A stretch of DNA of 64,000 nt from Hyphomicrobiales bacterium (GTDB taxonomy: Bacteria; Pseudomonadota; Alphaproteobacteria; Rhizobiales; OSC116), in contig JABSRZ010000010.1 in the NCBI GenBank assembly GCA_013214705.1, forward strand, positions 1 through 64,000, read 5' to 3'. Within the stretch, counting starts at the first letter, position 1. Each line of letters begins with the position of its first letter. Below are positions 44,253 through 53,936 of this stretch, piece after piece. A program made the position numbers and the translations under genes. The notes under the pieces were generated by a model, which worked only from the letters and a program-made list of their open reading frames with translations, ran no database searches and was not told the origin of the DNA.

Positions 44253-45818
44253 ATGGCCGATCAGACTGACTTAGCAATTGAACTAAAAAATATCTCAAAA
44301 AGTTTTGGCGCGGTTCAAGCCAATAAAAACATTCATCTACAGGTTAAAAAAGGCACAATTCACGGCATTGTTGGTGAAAATGGCGCCGGTAAGTCGACAT
44401 TAATGTCTATACTTTATGGGTTTTATAAAGCCGATGAAGGTGAGATATTTGTCAACGGCAAACTAACCCAAATACACAATTCGAAAGAAGCCATTGCTGC
44501 CGGCATTGGTATGGTTCATCAGCATTTTATGTTGGTTGAGAATTTTAGCTTGTTAGAAAATGTAATCTTAGGCGCAGAAGGCGGGCAAATGCTAGCCAAG
44601 GGCGAAGCCCATGCGCGCGAAGAATTGCAAAGATTGCAAAAGGATTATGGCCTAACCGTCGACCCCGACGCGCTTGTCGAAGATGTATCGGTGGGCCAAC
44701 AACAACGGGTTGAAATATTAAAAGCTCTGTATCGTGGCGCGGAAATTCTTATTTTGGATGAACCGACAGGCGTATTAACGCCGAGCGAAGTTGAGCAATT
44801 GTTTAAAATTTTGCATCAGCTAAAAAACCAAGGCACAACCATTATTTTAATCACCCATAAATTGCGTGAAATCATGCAAATTACCGACAATGTATCGGTT
44901 ATGCGTCAGGGCGAAATTGTGGCCGACCGGGAGACAAAAAACACTTCGCCGCAGGAGCTTGCCGAACTTATGGTTGGCCGTAGCGTTTTGCTAAAAGTCG
45001 ATAAACAACCCGCCCAGCCGAAAGAGAATTTGCTTGAAATTAAAGGCCTAGAATATATCGATGATGACGGTGTGAAACGCATAAAAAATATCGATTTACA
45101 TGTCCGCTCTGGCGAAATTTTAGGCATTGCCGGCGTGTCTGGCAATGGCCAATCTTTATTGCTCGAAATTATTGCGGGCATCACCAAAGCGACCAAAGGC
45201 GAAATGTATATTAAGGGCAAAAAAGTTGATATTTTGGGCGGCGTGGACGCGGCTGACATACGCGCGTTAGGCGTGGCGCATGTACCTGAAGACCGGCATG
45301 AAATGGGCTTGGTATTAGATTTTGAAGAGTGGGAAAATTCCATTCTTGGCCATCAAAATGAGCCTCATCATTCTATCGGCCAGATTTTTAAACAGGGCGT
45401 GATACGCGAAGATGCGCGTAAAATGATGGATGAATTTGACATAAGACCGCGTAATGAGCGGCTAAAATCGTCTAAATTTTCGGGTGGTAACCAGCAGAAA
45501 ATTGTCATCGCCCGTGAGATTAATTCAAACCCAGATATTTTATTGGTTGGCCAGCCCACCCGCGGCGTTGACATTGGCGCGATTGAATATATTCACAAAC
45601 AAATTATCGCCATGCGCGACGCCGGCGCTGCCGTGTTGCTGGTATCGGTTGAATTGGATGAAATATTATCGCTAAGTGACCGCACAATTGTGATGTTTGA
45701 CGGTTTTATATCAGGCGAACGGGTAACCTCCGAAACCAATGATGCAGATTTAGGCTTGCTAATGGCCGGCATTGATGACCAGCAGACCAAGCAGCCGCAA
45801 ACAGAAGGGGCAAATTAA
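44253..45818 (+). CDS. Nucleoside ABC transporter ATPase (two ABC domains)
   Basis: A 521-residue ATPase of the sugar/nucleoside (RbsA/NupO-like) class, starting at the ATG at 44253, six bases after AGGGAG. The first domain is complete: GENGAGKST, VSVGQQQRVEI and LILDEPTGVLTPSE. The second has a changed Walker A (GVSGNGQSLLL) and Walker B with Gln in place of the catalytic Glu region (LVGQPTRGVD), which is normal in this family. It powers import with the two permeases. The stop codon's last A is the first base of the next ATG. Confidence 0.93.
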   Translation: MADQTDLAIELKNISKSFGAVQANKNIHLQVKKGTIHGIVGENGAGKSTLMSILYGFYKADEGEIFVNGKLTQIHNSKEAIAAGIGMVHQHFMLVENFSLLENVILGAEGGQMLAKGEAHAREELQRLQKDYGLTVDPDALVEDVSVGQQQRVEILKALYRGAEILILDEPTGVLTPSEVEQLFKILHQLKNQGTTIILITHKLREIMQITDNVSVMRQGEIVADRETKNTSPQELAELMVGRSVLLKVDKQPAQPKENLLEIKGLEYIDDDGVKRIKNIDLHVRSGEILGIAGVSGNGQSLLLEIIAGITKATKGEMYIKGKKVDILGGVDAADIRALGVAHVPEDRHEMGLVLDFEEWENSILGHQNEPHHSIGQIFKQGVIREDARKMMDEFDIRPRNERLKSSKFSGGNQQKIVIAREINSNPDILLVGQPTRGVDIGAIEYIHKQIIAMRDAGAAVLLVSVELDEILSLSDRTIVMFDGFISGERVTSETNDADLGLLMAGIDDQQTKQPQTEGAN

Positions 45819-46945
45819 TGTCAGACAGAGCGACCCTGCCAAGATGGATAGACATCGGCCTATTGCCCGCCATCAACCTAGTTTTTGCCATTGGCATTAG
45901 TGCCGCTGTGGTGCTCATCATCGGCGAAAACCCGATGGAAGTGGCGCGCATTATGATAAATGGTGCATTGGGTTATCAAGAAGGCATTGGCTATACTTTT
46001 TATTATGCCACCAACTTCATATTTACCGGCTTGGCCGTGGCGGTGGCTTTTCATGCTGGCTTGTTTAACATTGGCGGCGAAGGCCAAGCCTATTTAGGCG
46101 GCTTAGGCGCAGCGCTAGTCTGTCTTAACTTCCCCAATTTGCATTGGGCCATCATCATACCCATGGCGATAATTGCCTGTGCGTTTTTTGGCGCTTTATG
46201 GGCGTTCATACCAGCTTATTTAAGAGCCAAGCGCGGCAGCCATGAGGTGATTACCACCATTATGTTTAACTTAATTGCCGCCAGCTTAATGAGTTGGTTG
46301 CTGATCAATGTATTGAGCCCAGCTGGCACAAACCAGCCGTTGACCGACCGCTTCACGCCCAATACGAACATTCCAAAAATGCATGATTTCCTAGGTGGGT
46401 TGGGCATTGAATTTGATTCATCACCGCTAAACATAACCTTCTTTTTGGCGCTAATTTGTGCGTTTTTAGTCTGGGTTCTCATTTGGCGCACCCGTTTTGG
46501 TTATGCGGTTCGCACGCAAGGGCATAGCCCTTCTGCAGCCACATATGCTGGCATAAGCTCTTCAAAAGTCATCATCATCATCATGATAATATCTGGCGCT
46601 TTGGCGGGCATGATGGCGGTTAACGAGTCCGTTGCGGTGGCCGAACGGTTGGTGATCGAATTTGCCGGTGGCTTTGGCTTTGTGGGCATAGCCGTGGCGC
46701 TTATGGGGCGTAACCACCCCGTTGGCATTGTGTTGGCAGGTATTTTGTTTGGCATACTTTACCAAGGCGGTGCTGATCTGGCATTTGAAATTTCGACAAT
46801 ATCAAAAGAAATGATTGTGCTCATCCAAGGCCTGATCATATTGTTTATGGGGGCGCTTGAATATATGTTTAGACCTGTGCTGATTAATGTTTATCGCGCT
46901 CTGTCGAGCTCCGATGAAACTGTAACCATTGCGGAGGCGAAATAA
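45818..46945 (+). CDS. Nucleoside ABC transporter permease 1
   Basis: A 375-residue inner-membrane permease of the branched-chain/ribose type (NupP/YufP-like) with about ten membrane segments. Typical blocks are GLAVAVAFHAGLFNIGGEGQAYLGGL, KRGSHEVITTIMFNLIAA and GFGFVGIAVALMGRNHPVGIVLAGILFG. It pairs with the next protein to form the channel. It overlaps the neighbours on both sides by one base, so the importer genes form a tight operon. Confidence 0.92.
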   Translation: MSDRATLPRWIDIGLLPAINLVFAIGISAAVVLIIGENPMEVARIMINGALGYQEGIGYTFYYATNFIFTGLAVAVAFHAGLFNIGGEGQAYLGGLGAALVCLNFPNLHWAIIIPMAIIACAFFGALWAFIPAYLRAKRGSHEVITTIMFNLIAASLMSWLLINVLSPAGTNQPLTDRFTPNTNIPKMHDFLGGLGIEFDSSPLNITFFLALICAFLVWVLIWRTRFGYAVRTQGHSPSAATYAGISSSKVIIIIMIISGALAGMMAVNESVAVAERLVIEFAGGFGFVGIAVALMGRNHPVGIVLAGILFGILYQGGADLAFEISTISKEMIVLIQGLIILFMGALEYMFRPVLINVYRALSSSDETVTIAEAK

Positions 46946-47910
46946 TGTTTGAGTTATTTATCGTTGTTTTAGATTCAACTGTTCGGCTTTCAATACCGTT
47001 ATTATTTGTTTGTTTGGCTGGCCTATATTCTGAACGTGCCGGCGTGGTTGATATTGGCCTCGAAGGCAAATTATTGGTGTCGGCGTTTTTCTCGGCTGTC
47101 GTAGCTGCCGAAAGTGGCAGCGTGTGGATTGGCCTTGCGGGTGGCATCGTTTCGGCCATCATGCTGTCTCTGGTACATGGCATCGCGGTGATAACCTTTA
47201 GAGGCAACCAAATTATATCGGGCGTGGCGCTTAATTTTATTGCCGCCGGTTTAACGCCCTTATTGGGGCATTATTGGTATAAACGCGGTGGCTCTACCCC
47301 CGCTTTGCAAGATGCCGAACGTTTTTTGCCGATAGATTTGCCACTAGCCCAAACCCTAAAAGATGTACCAGTTATTGGCTACATATATGAAGAGCTATTT
47401 TCGGGACATAATTTCTTGGTTTATTTAGGTTTTGCCGCCGTTGGCTTCACCTATTGGCTCATCTATAAAACCCGTTTTGGCCTGCGCCTGCGTGCGGTTG
47501 GTGAAAACCCAACAGCGGTGGATACTGCCGGCATTAGCGTTATCCTATTGCGCTATAAAGCCATCATAATTTGTGGCGCTTTATGTGGTTTTGGCGGGGC
47601 ATATTTATCGATTGCCCAAAATGCTGGCTTTGTGGTCAACATGTCATCTGGCCGTGGTTTCATTGCCTTGGCAGCACTTATATTTGCCAAATGGAAGCCA
47701 CTTAATGCGTTATTTGCTTGTTTGTTATTCGGCTTTTTGGAAGCTGTGGCGATACCATTGCAAACTTATGACCTGCCGCTTATTGGCAAAATGCCAGTGC
47801 AGCTTATCCAAGCCACGCCATATATTTTAACGGTTATCTTACTGGCTGGGTTTATTGGCAAAGCCATACCGCCAAAAGCCAGCGGACAACCTTATGTGAA
47901 GGAGCGTTAA
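46945..47910 (+). CDS. Nucleoside ABC transporter permease 2
   Basis: A 321-residue permease (NupQ/YufQ-like). It shows LLFVCLAGLYSERAGVVDIGLEGKLL, the standard start of this subfamily, then GNQIISGVALNFIAAGLTPLLG, GENPTAVDTAGISV and SSGRGFIALAALIFAKWKPL. Start and stop abut the flanking genes (1-bp overlap upstream, 1-bp gap to cdd). Together with the BMP protein, ATPase and permease 1 it makes a complete nucleoside importer. Confidence 0.92.
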   Translation: MFELFIVVLDSTVRLSIPLLFVCLAGLYSERAGVVDIGLEGKLLVSAFFSAVVAAESGSVWIGLAGGIVSAIMLSLVHGIAVITFRGNQIISGVALNFIAAGLTPLLGHYWYKRGGSTPALQDAERFLPIDLPLAQTLKDVPVIGYIYEELFSGHNFLVYLGFAAVGFTYWLIYKTRFGLRLRAVGENPTAVDTAGISVILLRYKAIIICGALCGFGGAYLSIAQNAGFVVNMSSGRGFIALAALIFAKWKPLNALFACLLFGFLEAVAIPLQTYDLPLIGKMPVQLIQATPYILTVILLAGFIGKAIPPKASGQPYVKER

Positions 47911-47911
47911 T

Positions 47912-48310
47912 ATGAGCAATACACCCGACCATGCATTGGTAGTTGCGGCAAAAACCGCTATGGAAAACGCCTATGCGCCTTATAGCAAATACCAAGTGGG
48001 GGCGGCAATTCGCGCCGAAAATGGCCAGATTTACGCTGGCTGTAATGTCGAAAACGCCGCTTACCCCGAAGGCACTTGCGCCGAAGCGGGCGCAATTGCT
48101 GCGATGATTGCCGCTGGTGCAAAACAGATTAAAGACATTGTCATCATTGCTGTTGGTGACGTGGAAGCCGCCCCCTGCGGTGGTTGCAGGCAAAAAATTA
48201 ACGAATTTGCCGAACCTGACCTCACGATTTTTGTGGTCAGCACAGCAGGTGACACGACCAGATATTCACTTGGTGAAATTCTGCCTCATTCGTTCAAACT
48301 TGAAGCCTAG
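47912..48310 (+). CDS. cdd: Cytidine deaminase
   Basis: A 132-residue, tetrameric-type zinc deaminase converting cytidine and deoxycytidine to uridine and deoxyuridine. The zinc and catalytic residues are visible in NVENAAYPEGTCAEAGAI (CAE) and APCGGCRQKI (PCxxC). The start has GGAG upstream, just before the stop of the permease gene. It feeds the thymidine/uridine phosphorylase and other enzymes encoded downstream. Confidence 0.95.
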   Translation: MSNTPDHALVVAAKTAMENAYAPYSKYQVGAAIRAENGQIYAGCNVENAAYPEGTCAEAGAIAAMIAAGAKQIKDIVIIAVGDVEAAPCGGCRQKINEFAEPDLTIFVVSTAGDTTRYSLGEILPHSFKLEA

Positions 48311-48343
48311 ATTGCTAGATTTAAAATTGAGACGGAAATATTG

Positions 48344-49159
48344 ATGACAGAACACATAGCGCAAGCTAAACAAATAATAAGCGCCAAAATTGGTGATTTT
48401 TCGCCAGATATTGGTATGATTTTAGGCTCGGGATTGGCCAGTTTGGTCGATGAAGTCACCGACGTGACCAAAATAGCTTATGCAGATTTGCCCGGTTTTC
48501 CCAGCCATGGGGCTGGCGCGGTTACAGGCCATGGCACCAATTTAATTATTGGCATGCTGGGCGGCCAAAAAGTCGCCATATTAGAAGGCCGCAAACATTA
48601 TTATGAAGATGGCAACCCAAGTGCCATGCGCCTGCCCCTAGAGGTGCTAAAAGCCATTGGTGTGAGCAAAATGGTGGTGACCAATAGCGCTGGCAGCATG
48701 GATGAAAAAATCAAACCCGCCAACATTATGCTGATTAATGACCATATAAATTACTCGGGTTTAAATCCACTTATTGGCCAAACTGGCGATAGCCGCTTTG
48801 TCGATATGAGCGACGCCTACGACCCTAAATTGCGCAAAATTATGCAGCAAGTGGCCAAAGAAAATGACATTCCGCTGAGCCAAGGGGTTTATGTTTGGTA
48901 TAGTGGCCCGAGTTTTGAAACCCCCGCCGAAATACGCGCCTTGCGCATTTTGGGCGGTGATGCGGTGGGCATGTCGACGGTGCCGGAAGTTATATTATGC
49001 CGTTATTTGGGGTTAGATGTGGTTGGCCTTTCGTGCTTAACCAACATGGCTGCGGGTATGAGTGATACCAAATTAAGCCACAACCAAACCAAACAAGTGG
49101 CAGCCATTGGCGCCAAAAAAATTATAACTCTCTTAACAGGCTTTTTGCAAAAGCTGTAG
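48344..49159 (+). CDS. Purine nucleoside phosphorylase (trimeric PNP-I type)
   Basis: A 271-residue enzyme of the trimeric PNP family (PunA/XapA-like, not the hexameric DeoD type). It has MILGSGLASL and the phosphate-site GHGTN. LEGRKHYYEDG and the base-binding WYSGPSFETPAEIRALRILGGDAVGMSTVPE follow, with TNMAAG near the end. It splits purine (deoxy)nucleosides with phosphate to base and (deoxy)ribose 1-phosphate, which deoB then isomerises. The ATG at 48344 is chosen over an upstream TTG. Confidence 0.93.
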   Translation: MTEHIAQAKQIISAKIGDFSPDIGMILGSGLASLVDEVTDVTKIAYADLPGFPSHGAGAVTGHGTNLIIGMLGGQKVAILEGRKHYYEDGNPSAMRLPLEVLKAIGVSKMVVTNSAGSMDEKIKPANIMLINDHINYSGLNPLIGQTGDSRFVDMSDAYDPKLRKIMQQVAKENDIPLSQGVYVWYSGPSFETPAEIRALRILGGDAVGMSTVPEVILCRYLGLDVVGLSCLTNMAAGMSDTKLSHNQTKQVAAIGAKKIITLLTGFLQKL

Positions 49160-49162
49160 CGA

Positions 49163-50131
49163 ATGAGTGAAAAAATGAGCAATATTAAACGTAATGAAAT
49201 TATGGCTTTCGAGCCAGACTGGTTGACCGCTATTGGCGTGAATAAAAGCGCCACCGAAGCCAGATGTGCCACCTATGGCACCCGCCGTGCGGTGAAAAAA
49301 GACCAGCAAAAAGCTTGGCTGCTGCACGCCATAACCAATATAGATTTAACCACGTTGAGTGGCGATGACACCGACCAACGGGTGAAGCGCCTATGCGCCA
49401 AAGCCAGACGGCCGGTGCGGTCTGAAATTTTGGCCGCCCTTGGTGTGCCAAAGCTAAAACTCACCACCGGCGCAGTATGTGTGTATCACAATTTTGTCGA
49501 AACCGCAGTAAAGGCGCTCGAGGGTACTAATATACCAGTGGCGGCAGTGTCGACTGGTTTTCCGCATGGCCTATCGCCGTTAGAAACCCGCCTGCGTGAA
49601 ATAGAATTATCGGTGGCAGCCGGCGCTAAAGAAATAGACATTGTGATAGAGCGTCACTTGGTTTTGGGCGGCAATTGGCAAGCTTTATATGACCAAATTG
49701 TCAGCTACCGCCAAACCTGCGGCGATGCGCATTTAAAGACCATTTTGGCCACCGGCGAGCTGGGCACATTAACCAATGTCGCCAAAGCGTCTATGGTGTG
49801 TATGATGGCCGGGGCAGATTTTATCAAAACCTCGACCGGCAAAGAGAGCGTTAACGCCACCCTGCCGATCAGCCTGACCATGGTGCGGATGATACGCGAA
49901 TATCATGAGCGAACCGGGTTTAAAATTGGCTATAAACCCGCGGGTGGGATATCTGACGCCAAAACCAGCTTGGTATATTTAAGCCTGATGCGCGAAGAAT
50001 TGGGCAAAGAGTGGATGCAACCTGAATTATTTAGATTTGGCGCATCGAGCTTACTTAACGATATTGAACGACAATTAGAACATGGTGTAACAGGCCGCTA
50101 TAGCGCCTCTTACCGCCAGCCAATGGCATAG
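49163..50131 (+). CDS. deoC: Deoxyribose-phosphate aldolase
   Basis: A 322-residue class I aldolase cleaving 2-deoxyribose 5-phosphate to glyceraldehyde 3-phosphate and acetaldehyde. The Schiff-base Lys is in GADFIKTSTGKE, and the second active-site Lys in KIGYKPAGGI. AVSTGFPHGLSPLETRLREIE and AAGAKEIDIVIERHLVL are family blocks. It is longer than the E. coli enzyme, with an N-terminal extension of about 50 residues as in many alphaproteobacterial and eukaryotic homologues. In-frame ATGs at 49175 and 49202 are alternative starts. Confidence 0.95.
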   Translation: MSEKMSNIKRNEIMAFEPDWLTAIGVNKSATEARCATYGTRRAVKKDQQKAWLLHAITNIDLTTLSGDDTDQRVKRLCAKARRPVRSEILAALGVPKLKLTTGAVCVYHNFVETAVKALEGTNIPVAAVSTGFPHGLSPLETRLREIELSVAAGAKEIDIVIERHLVLGGNWQALYDQIVSYRQTCGDAHLKTILATGELGTLTNVAKASMVCMMAGADFIKTSTGKESVNATLPISLTMVRMIREYHERTGFKIGYKPAGGISDAKTSLVYLSLMREELGKEWMQPELFRFGASSLLNDIERQLEHGVTGRYSASYRQPMA

Positions 50132-50146
50132 TGAGGGATATAGGAT

Positions 50147-52525
50147 ATGACACTCATGGAAAAAATTACCAAATTAGATTATGGCCACGCGATGGAATCT
50201 GACAAAGAAGCTTTGGCATGGATTGCCAAATTTGGCGGCAAGTTAAACCATTATATTGATGGCAAATGGACAGCCCCCCGCGCTGGCAAATATATCGACA
50301 GCCACAACCCAGCGACGGCACAAAAACTAGCCGAATTTGCCCGCGGTGACGCAGCCGACATTGACGCTGCTACCCATGCTGCCGAAAAAGCCAAGGCCAA
50401 ATGGGCGGCTTTAACTGGCCATCAACGGGCTAAATATTTATACACATTGGCACGGCTGATCCAAAAACATAGCCGTTTATTTGCCACCTTGGAAACTTTG
50501 GACAATGGCAAGCCAATCCGTGAAAGCCGCGATAGCGACATACCTTTGGCCGCGCGGCATTTCTACCATCATGCTGGTTGGGCGCAATTGGGCGATAAGA
50601 ATTTTGCCAATTATGAGCCATATGGCGTGGTTGGGCAAATTATACCGTGGAATTTCCCGATGTTAATGCTGGCTTGGAAAATAGCTCCAGCCTTGGCCGC
50701 GGGTAATGTTGTGGTGTTAAAACCTGCCGAATATACCTCACTCACCGCCTTGTTATTTGCCGAAATATGCATGGAAGCTGGCCTGCCAAACGGCGTGGTT
50801 AACATTGTAACCGGCTTGGGTGTGGAAGCGGGCGAAGCGCTCATTCAGCATAAATTGGTTAAGAAAATTGCCTTTACTGGCTCGACCAATATCGGCCGCC
50901 ATATACGCAATGTCACCGCCACCACTGACAAAGGATTGTCGTTAGAATTGGGCGGCAAATCGCCCTTCATTGTTTATGATGATGCCGATATTGATGCCGC
51001 CATTGAAGGCGTGGTCAACGCTATATTCTTTAACCAAGGCGAGGTTTGTTGCGCAGGATCGCGTTTGTTATTGCAAGAACCAATTGCCGAAAAATTCCTA
51101 ACCAAATTGCGCACTAGGTTAGATAAATTTGTACTTGGCAACCCGATGGATAAAAACATCGACATGGGCGCAATAGTCGACCCCGTGCAGCATAAACGCA
51201 TCAATGCCCTGCTTAAACTGGGCGTCGAAGAAGGCGGCACTATGTGGCAATCTAGCTGCCAAATACCCGATGTTGGCAGTTATATACCGCCTACTATTTT
51301 CACCGACGTATCCCCGGCCGATAAAATTGTCCAAGATGAAATTTTTGGCCCGGTTTTGGTTGTGCTAACCTTCCGCACCAATGCAGAAGCCGAGGCTTTG
51401 GCTAACAACACAAAATATGGCTTGTCGGCATCGGTTTGGAGCGAAAATGTCAACCAATGTTTAGACATTGCGCCCAAAATTAAAGCCGGTGTGGTGTGGG
51501 TTAACAGCACCAACCAATTTGATGCCGCCGTTGGGTTTGGCGGCTACCGCGAAAGTGGCTATGGCCGAGAGGGCGGCATGGAAGGCATGTATGAATATCT
51601 AAAACCCAAATACAAAGCCAAGCTTAAACCTTTAGCTGTGGTTGCGGCCGCGAAACCTAAAAGCTTTGCTCAAAACAAAAACATCGACCGCACGCCAAAA
51701 TTATACATTGGTGGCAAACAGGCGCGGCCAGACAATGGCCACAGCCTACCGGTGGTAAATGCCGCTGGCGAAGTGATTGCCGAAGTGCCACATGGCAACC
51801 GCAAAGACATTAGAAACGCGGTGCAAGCCGCCACCAAAGCATCCGGATGGGCGAGCAAAACTGCACATTTACGAGCGCAGATTCTGTATTATATTGCCGA
51901 AAATTTAGACATTCGCCAGGCTGAATTTGCCAATCGTATCGCAGCAGTAACGAATTGCGCAGCCGCCCAAGCCAAAGCCGAAGTTGAGCAAAGCATTTCG
52001 CGGTTATTCACCTATGCTGCATGGGCAGATAAATATGACGGCAAAGTGCATAACCCGCCCATGCGCGCGGTGGCCATCGCGATGAATGAAGCCATTGGCG
52101 TTGTCGGCATTGCGTGCCCCGATGAGCAGCCGCTATTGAGCTTTATATCTTTGGTCGCACCGGCCATTGCCATGGGCAATACTGTAGTGGCAATCGCCTC
52201 AGAAACCGCGCCTTTACTGGCGACAGATTTTTACCAAATATTAGAAACATCTGACTTGCCTGGCGGTGTGCTTAACATCATAACTGGCCCCAAAGATGAG
52301 CTGGCCAAAACTTTGGCCGAACATGATGGTGTTGATGCGATGTGGTATTTTGGTTCTGCCGAAGGTTGCACAATGGTCAAAAAAGCCAGCATTCATAACC
52401 TTAAACAGGTATGGACAAATGACGGTATGGCTTACCCGTGGGCAGATGCCAGCATTGCAGAGGGCGAGACATTTTTGCAAAAAGCCACACAAGTCAAAAA
52501 TATATGGGTGCCTTATGGGGTGTAA
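50147..52525 (+). CDS. ALDH16-family aldehyde dehydrogenase with a second, inactive ALDH-like domain
   Basis: A 792-residue protein. Residues about 30-490 form a complete aldehyde dehydrogenase with IIPWNFPMLM, the general base E267 in LELGGKSPF, catalytic C302 in GEVCCAGSR and EIFGPVL. From about 515 to the end a second ALDH-like domain repeats the Rossmann-type part (LYIGGKQARP, IGVVGIACPDEQPLL, GGVLNIITG). It has no catalytic-Cys motif. This layout is that of ALDH16, described in bacteria such as Loktanella and in animals. Directly after deoC it most likely oxidises the acetaldehyde released by that enzyme. Confidence 0.9.
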   Translation: MTLMEKITKLDYGHAMESDKEALAWIAKFGGKLNHYIDGKWTAPRAGKYIDSHNPATAQKLAEFARGDAADIDAATHAAEKAKAKWAALTGHQRAKYLYTLARLIQKHSRLFATLETLDNGKPIRESRDSDIPLAARHFYHHAGWAQLGDKNFANYEPYGVVGQIIPWNFPMLMLAWKIAPALAAGNVVVLKPAEYTSLTALLFAEICMEAGLPNGVVNIVTGLGVEAGEALIQHKLVKKIAFTGSTNIGRHIRNVTATTDKGLSLELGGKSPFIVYDDADIDAAIEGVVNAIFFNQGEVCCAGSRLLLQEPIAEKFLTKLRTRLDKFVLGNPMDKNIDMGAIVDPVQHKRINALLKLGVEEGGTMWQSSCQIPDVGSYIPPTIFTDVSPADKIVQDEIFGPVLVVLTFRTNAEAEALANNTKYGLSASVWSENVNQCLDIAPKIKAGVVWVNSTNQFDAAVGFGGYRESGYGREGGMEGMYEYLKPKYKAKLKPLAVVAAAKPKSFAQNKNIDRTPKLYIGGKQARPDNGHSLPVVNAAGEVIAEVPHGNRKDIRNAVQAATKASGWASKTAHLRAQILYYIAENLDIRQAEFANRIAAVTNCAAAQAKAEVEQSISRLFTYAAWADKYDGKVHNPPMRAVAIAMNEAIGVVGIACPDEQPLLSFISLVAPAIAMGNTVVAIASETAPLLATDFYQILETSDLPGGVLNIITGPKDELAKTLAEHDGVDAMWYFGSAEGCTMVKKASIHNLKQVWTNDGMAYPWADASIAEGETFLQKATQVKNIWVPYGV

Positions 52526-52570
52526 GGCTATCGCCTTATTTGGCGTGTAAAGCTATCGCTTTAATTGGGG
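52520..52570 (+). repeat. Two adjacent hairpins from a 25-bp duplication over the ALDH16 stop codon
   Basis: TAAGGC-TATC-GCCTTA (52523-52538) and TAAAGC-TATC-GCTTTA (52548-52563) are perfect 6-bp stems with the same loop. They differ by a G-C to A-T change on both strands of the stem. The first contains the stop codon. They lie between the ALDH16 and deoA genes. Confidence 0.75.
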
Positions 52571-52604
52571 TTTAGCCAATTGGTTTGAAGACGGAGAGAA
52601 AAAA

Positions 52605-53936
52605 ATGAAATATCTACCACAAGAAATTATTCGCAAAAAACGCGATGGCGGCAAATTATCCAATGATGAAATTGGCGATTTTATCGCTGGCATTAAAACC
52701 GGCACCACCACCGATGTGCAGGTGGCGGCTTTCACCATGTCGGTATTTTTTAACGACTTAAGCACCGATGAACGAGTGGCGTTAACTCTGGCCTTGCGTG
52801 ACAGTGGCGATGTGATGGAATGGGGCGACGTGAACCTAGATGGCCCGGTGCTCGACAAACATTCGACCGGCGGCATTGGCGACAATGTCAGCCTGATGTT
52901 AGCGCCGATATTGGCGGTTTGCGGTGCTTATGTGCCGATGATTTCTGGCCGTGGCCTTGGCCATACTGGCGGCACGTTAGACAAATTAGACAGCATACCG
53001 GGCTATGACACCGTGCCAGACCCGGCAGATTTTAGACGCACTGTTAAAGACATTGGCTGCGCGGTCATTGGCCAAACCCCCAACATGGTGCCAGCCGATA
53101 AAAAAATGTACGGCATCCGCGATGTGACCGCTTCGGTCGAAGCTGACGCGCTGATCACGCCATCAATATTGTCTAAAAAATTAGCCTCTGGCCTCAATGG
53201 TTTGATATTGGATGTCAAAACCGGCAGTGGCGCGTTTATGGACACGATTGAAAAATCTGAAAGCTTGGCCAATAGCCTGCTCGAAGTGGCGCGCCAAGCC
53301 GGCCTGCCAACATCGGCGATTATCACCGATATGAACCAACCTTTGGCATCGGCGGTTGGCAATGCGGTCGAAGTGAAAAACGCGGTCGATTTTTTAACCG
53401 GCAAGCATATCGACCAACGCCTATATGACGTGACTATGGCCTTATGTGCCGAAATGCTAATTTTGGGCAGTATGGAAACCAGCCAACAAGCTGCCGAAGC
53501 TAGGGTGGCTGAAGCTTTATCATCTGGCAAAGCGGCCGAATGTTTTGGCCGCATGTGCGCCGCGCTTAAAGGCCCGGCAGACTTTATCGAGAATATGGAT
53601 AAATATTTGGAATTCGCCCCGGTGGTGATGGACATCAAAGCCCCCAAAGCTGGCATTGTGGCCGATATTAACACAAGAAACATCGGCTTGGCGGCGATAA
53701 AACTTGGCGCTGGCCGCACCGACCCATCGGCAGATATCGACTATGGCGTAGGCTTTGAAGCTTGCTTGGCCATCGGCGCAAAAGTGGATGCCGGCCAACC
53801 GATTGCCCGGGTGATCGCGCGTAGTGAAGACGCTGCCAACATGGCCGCAGAGCTGATGCAACAAGCCTATATAATTGGCGATGACTATGTGGAAAACAAA
53901 TTAATTTACAAAATTTTGAACGACAAGCCTATTTAG
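52605..53936 (+). CDS. deoA: Thymidine phosphorylase
   Basis: A 443-residue pyrimidine phosphorylase. It has the glycosyltransferase-family blocks EIIRKKRDGGKLSNDEIGDFI, the phosphate-binding KHSTGGIGDNVS, GRGLGHTGGTLDKLDSIPG and KLASGLNGLILDVKTGSGAFM. It converts thymidine or deoxyuridine plus phosphate to base and deoxyribose 1-phosphate. GGAGAG precedes the ATG. The product goes to DeoB and then DeoC, encoded next to it. Confidence 0.96.
   Translation: MKYLPQEIIRKKRDGGKLSNDEIGDFIAGIKTGTTTDVQVAAFTMSVFFNDLSTDERVALTLALRDSGDVMEWGDVNLDGPVLDKHSTGGIGDNVSLMLAPILAVCGAYVPMISGRGLGHTGGTLDKLDSIPGYDTVPDPADFRRTVKDIGCAVIGQTPNMVPADKKMYGIRDVTASVEADALITPSILSKKLASGLNGLILDVKTGSGAFMDTIEKSESLANSLLEVARQAGLPTSAIITDMNQPLASAVGNAVEVKNAVDFLTGKHIDQRLYDVTMALCAEMLILGSMETSQQAAEARVAEALSSGKAAECFGRMCAALKGPADFIENMDKYLEFAPVVMDIKAPKAGIVADINTRNIGLAAIKLGAGRTDPSADIDYGVGFEACLAIGAKVDAGQPIARVIARSEDAANMAAELMQQAYIIGDDYVENKLIYKILNDKPI

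Noticed and set aside
53003-53719. A 238-codon open frame antisense to deoA
   Set aside because: deoA is certain on the plus strand. The antisense frame has no ribosome binding site or recognisable motif.
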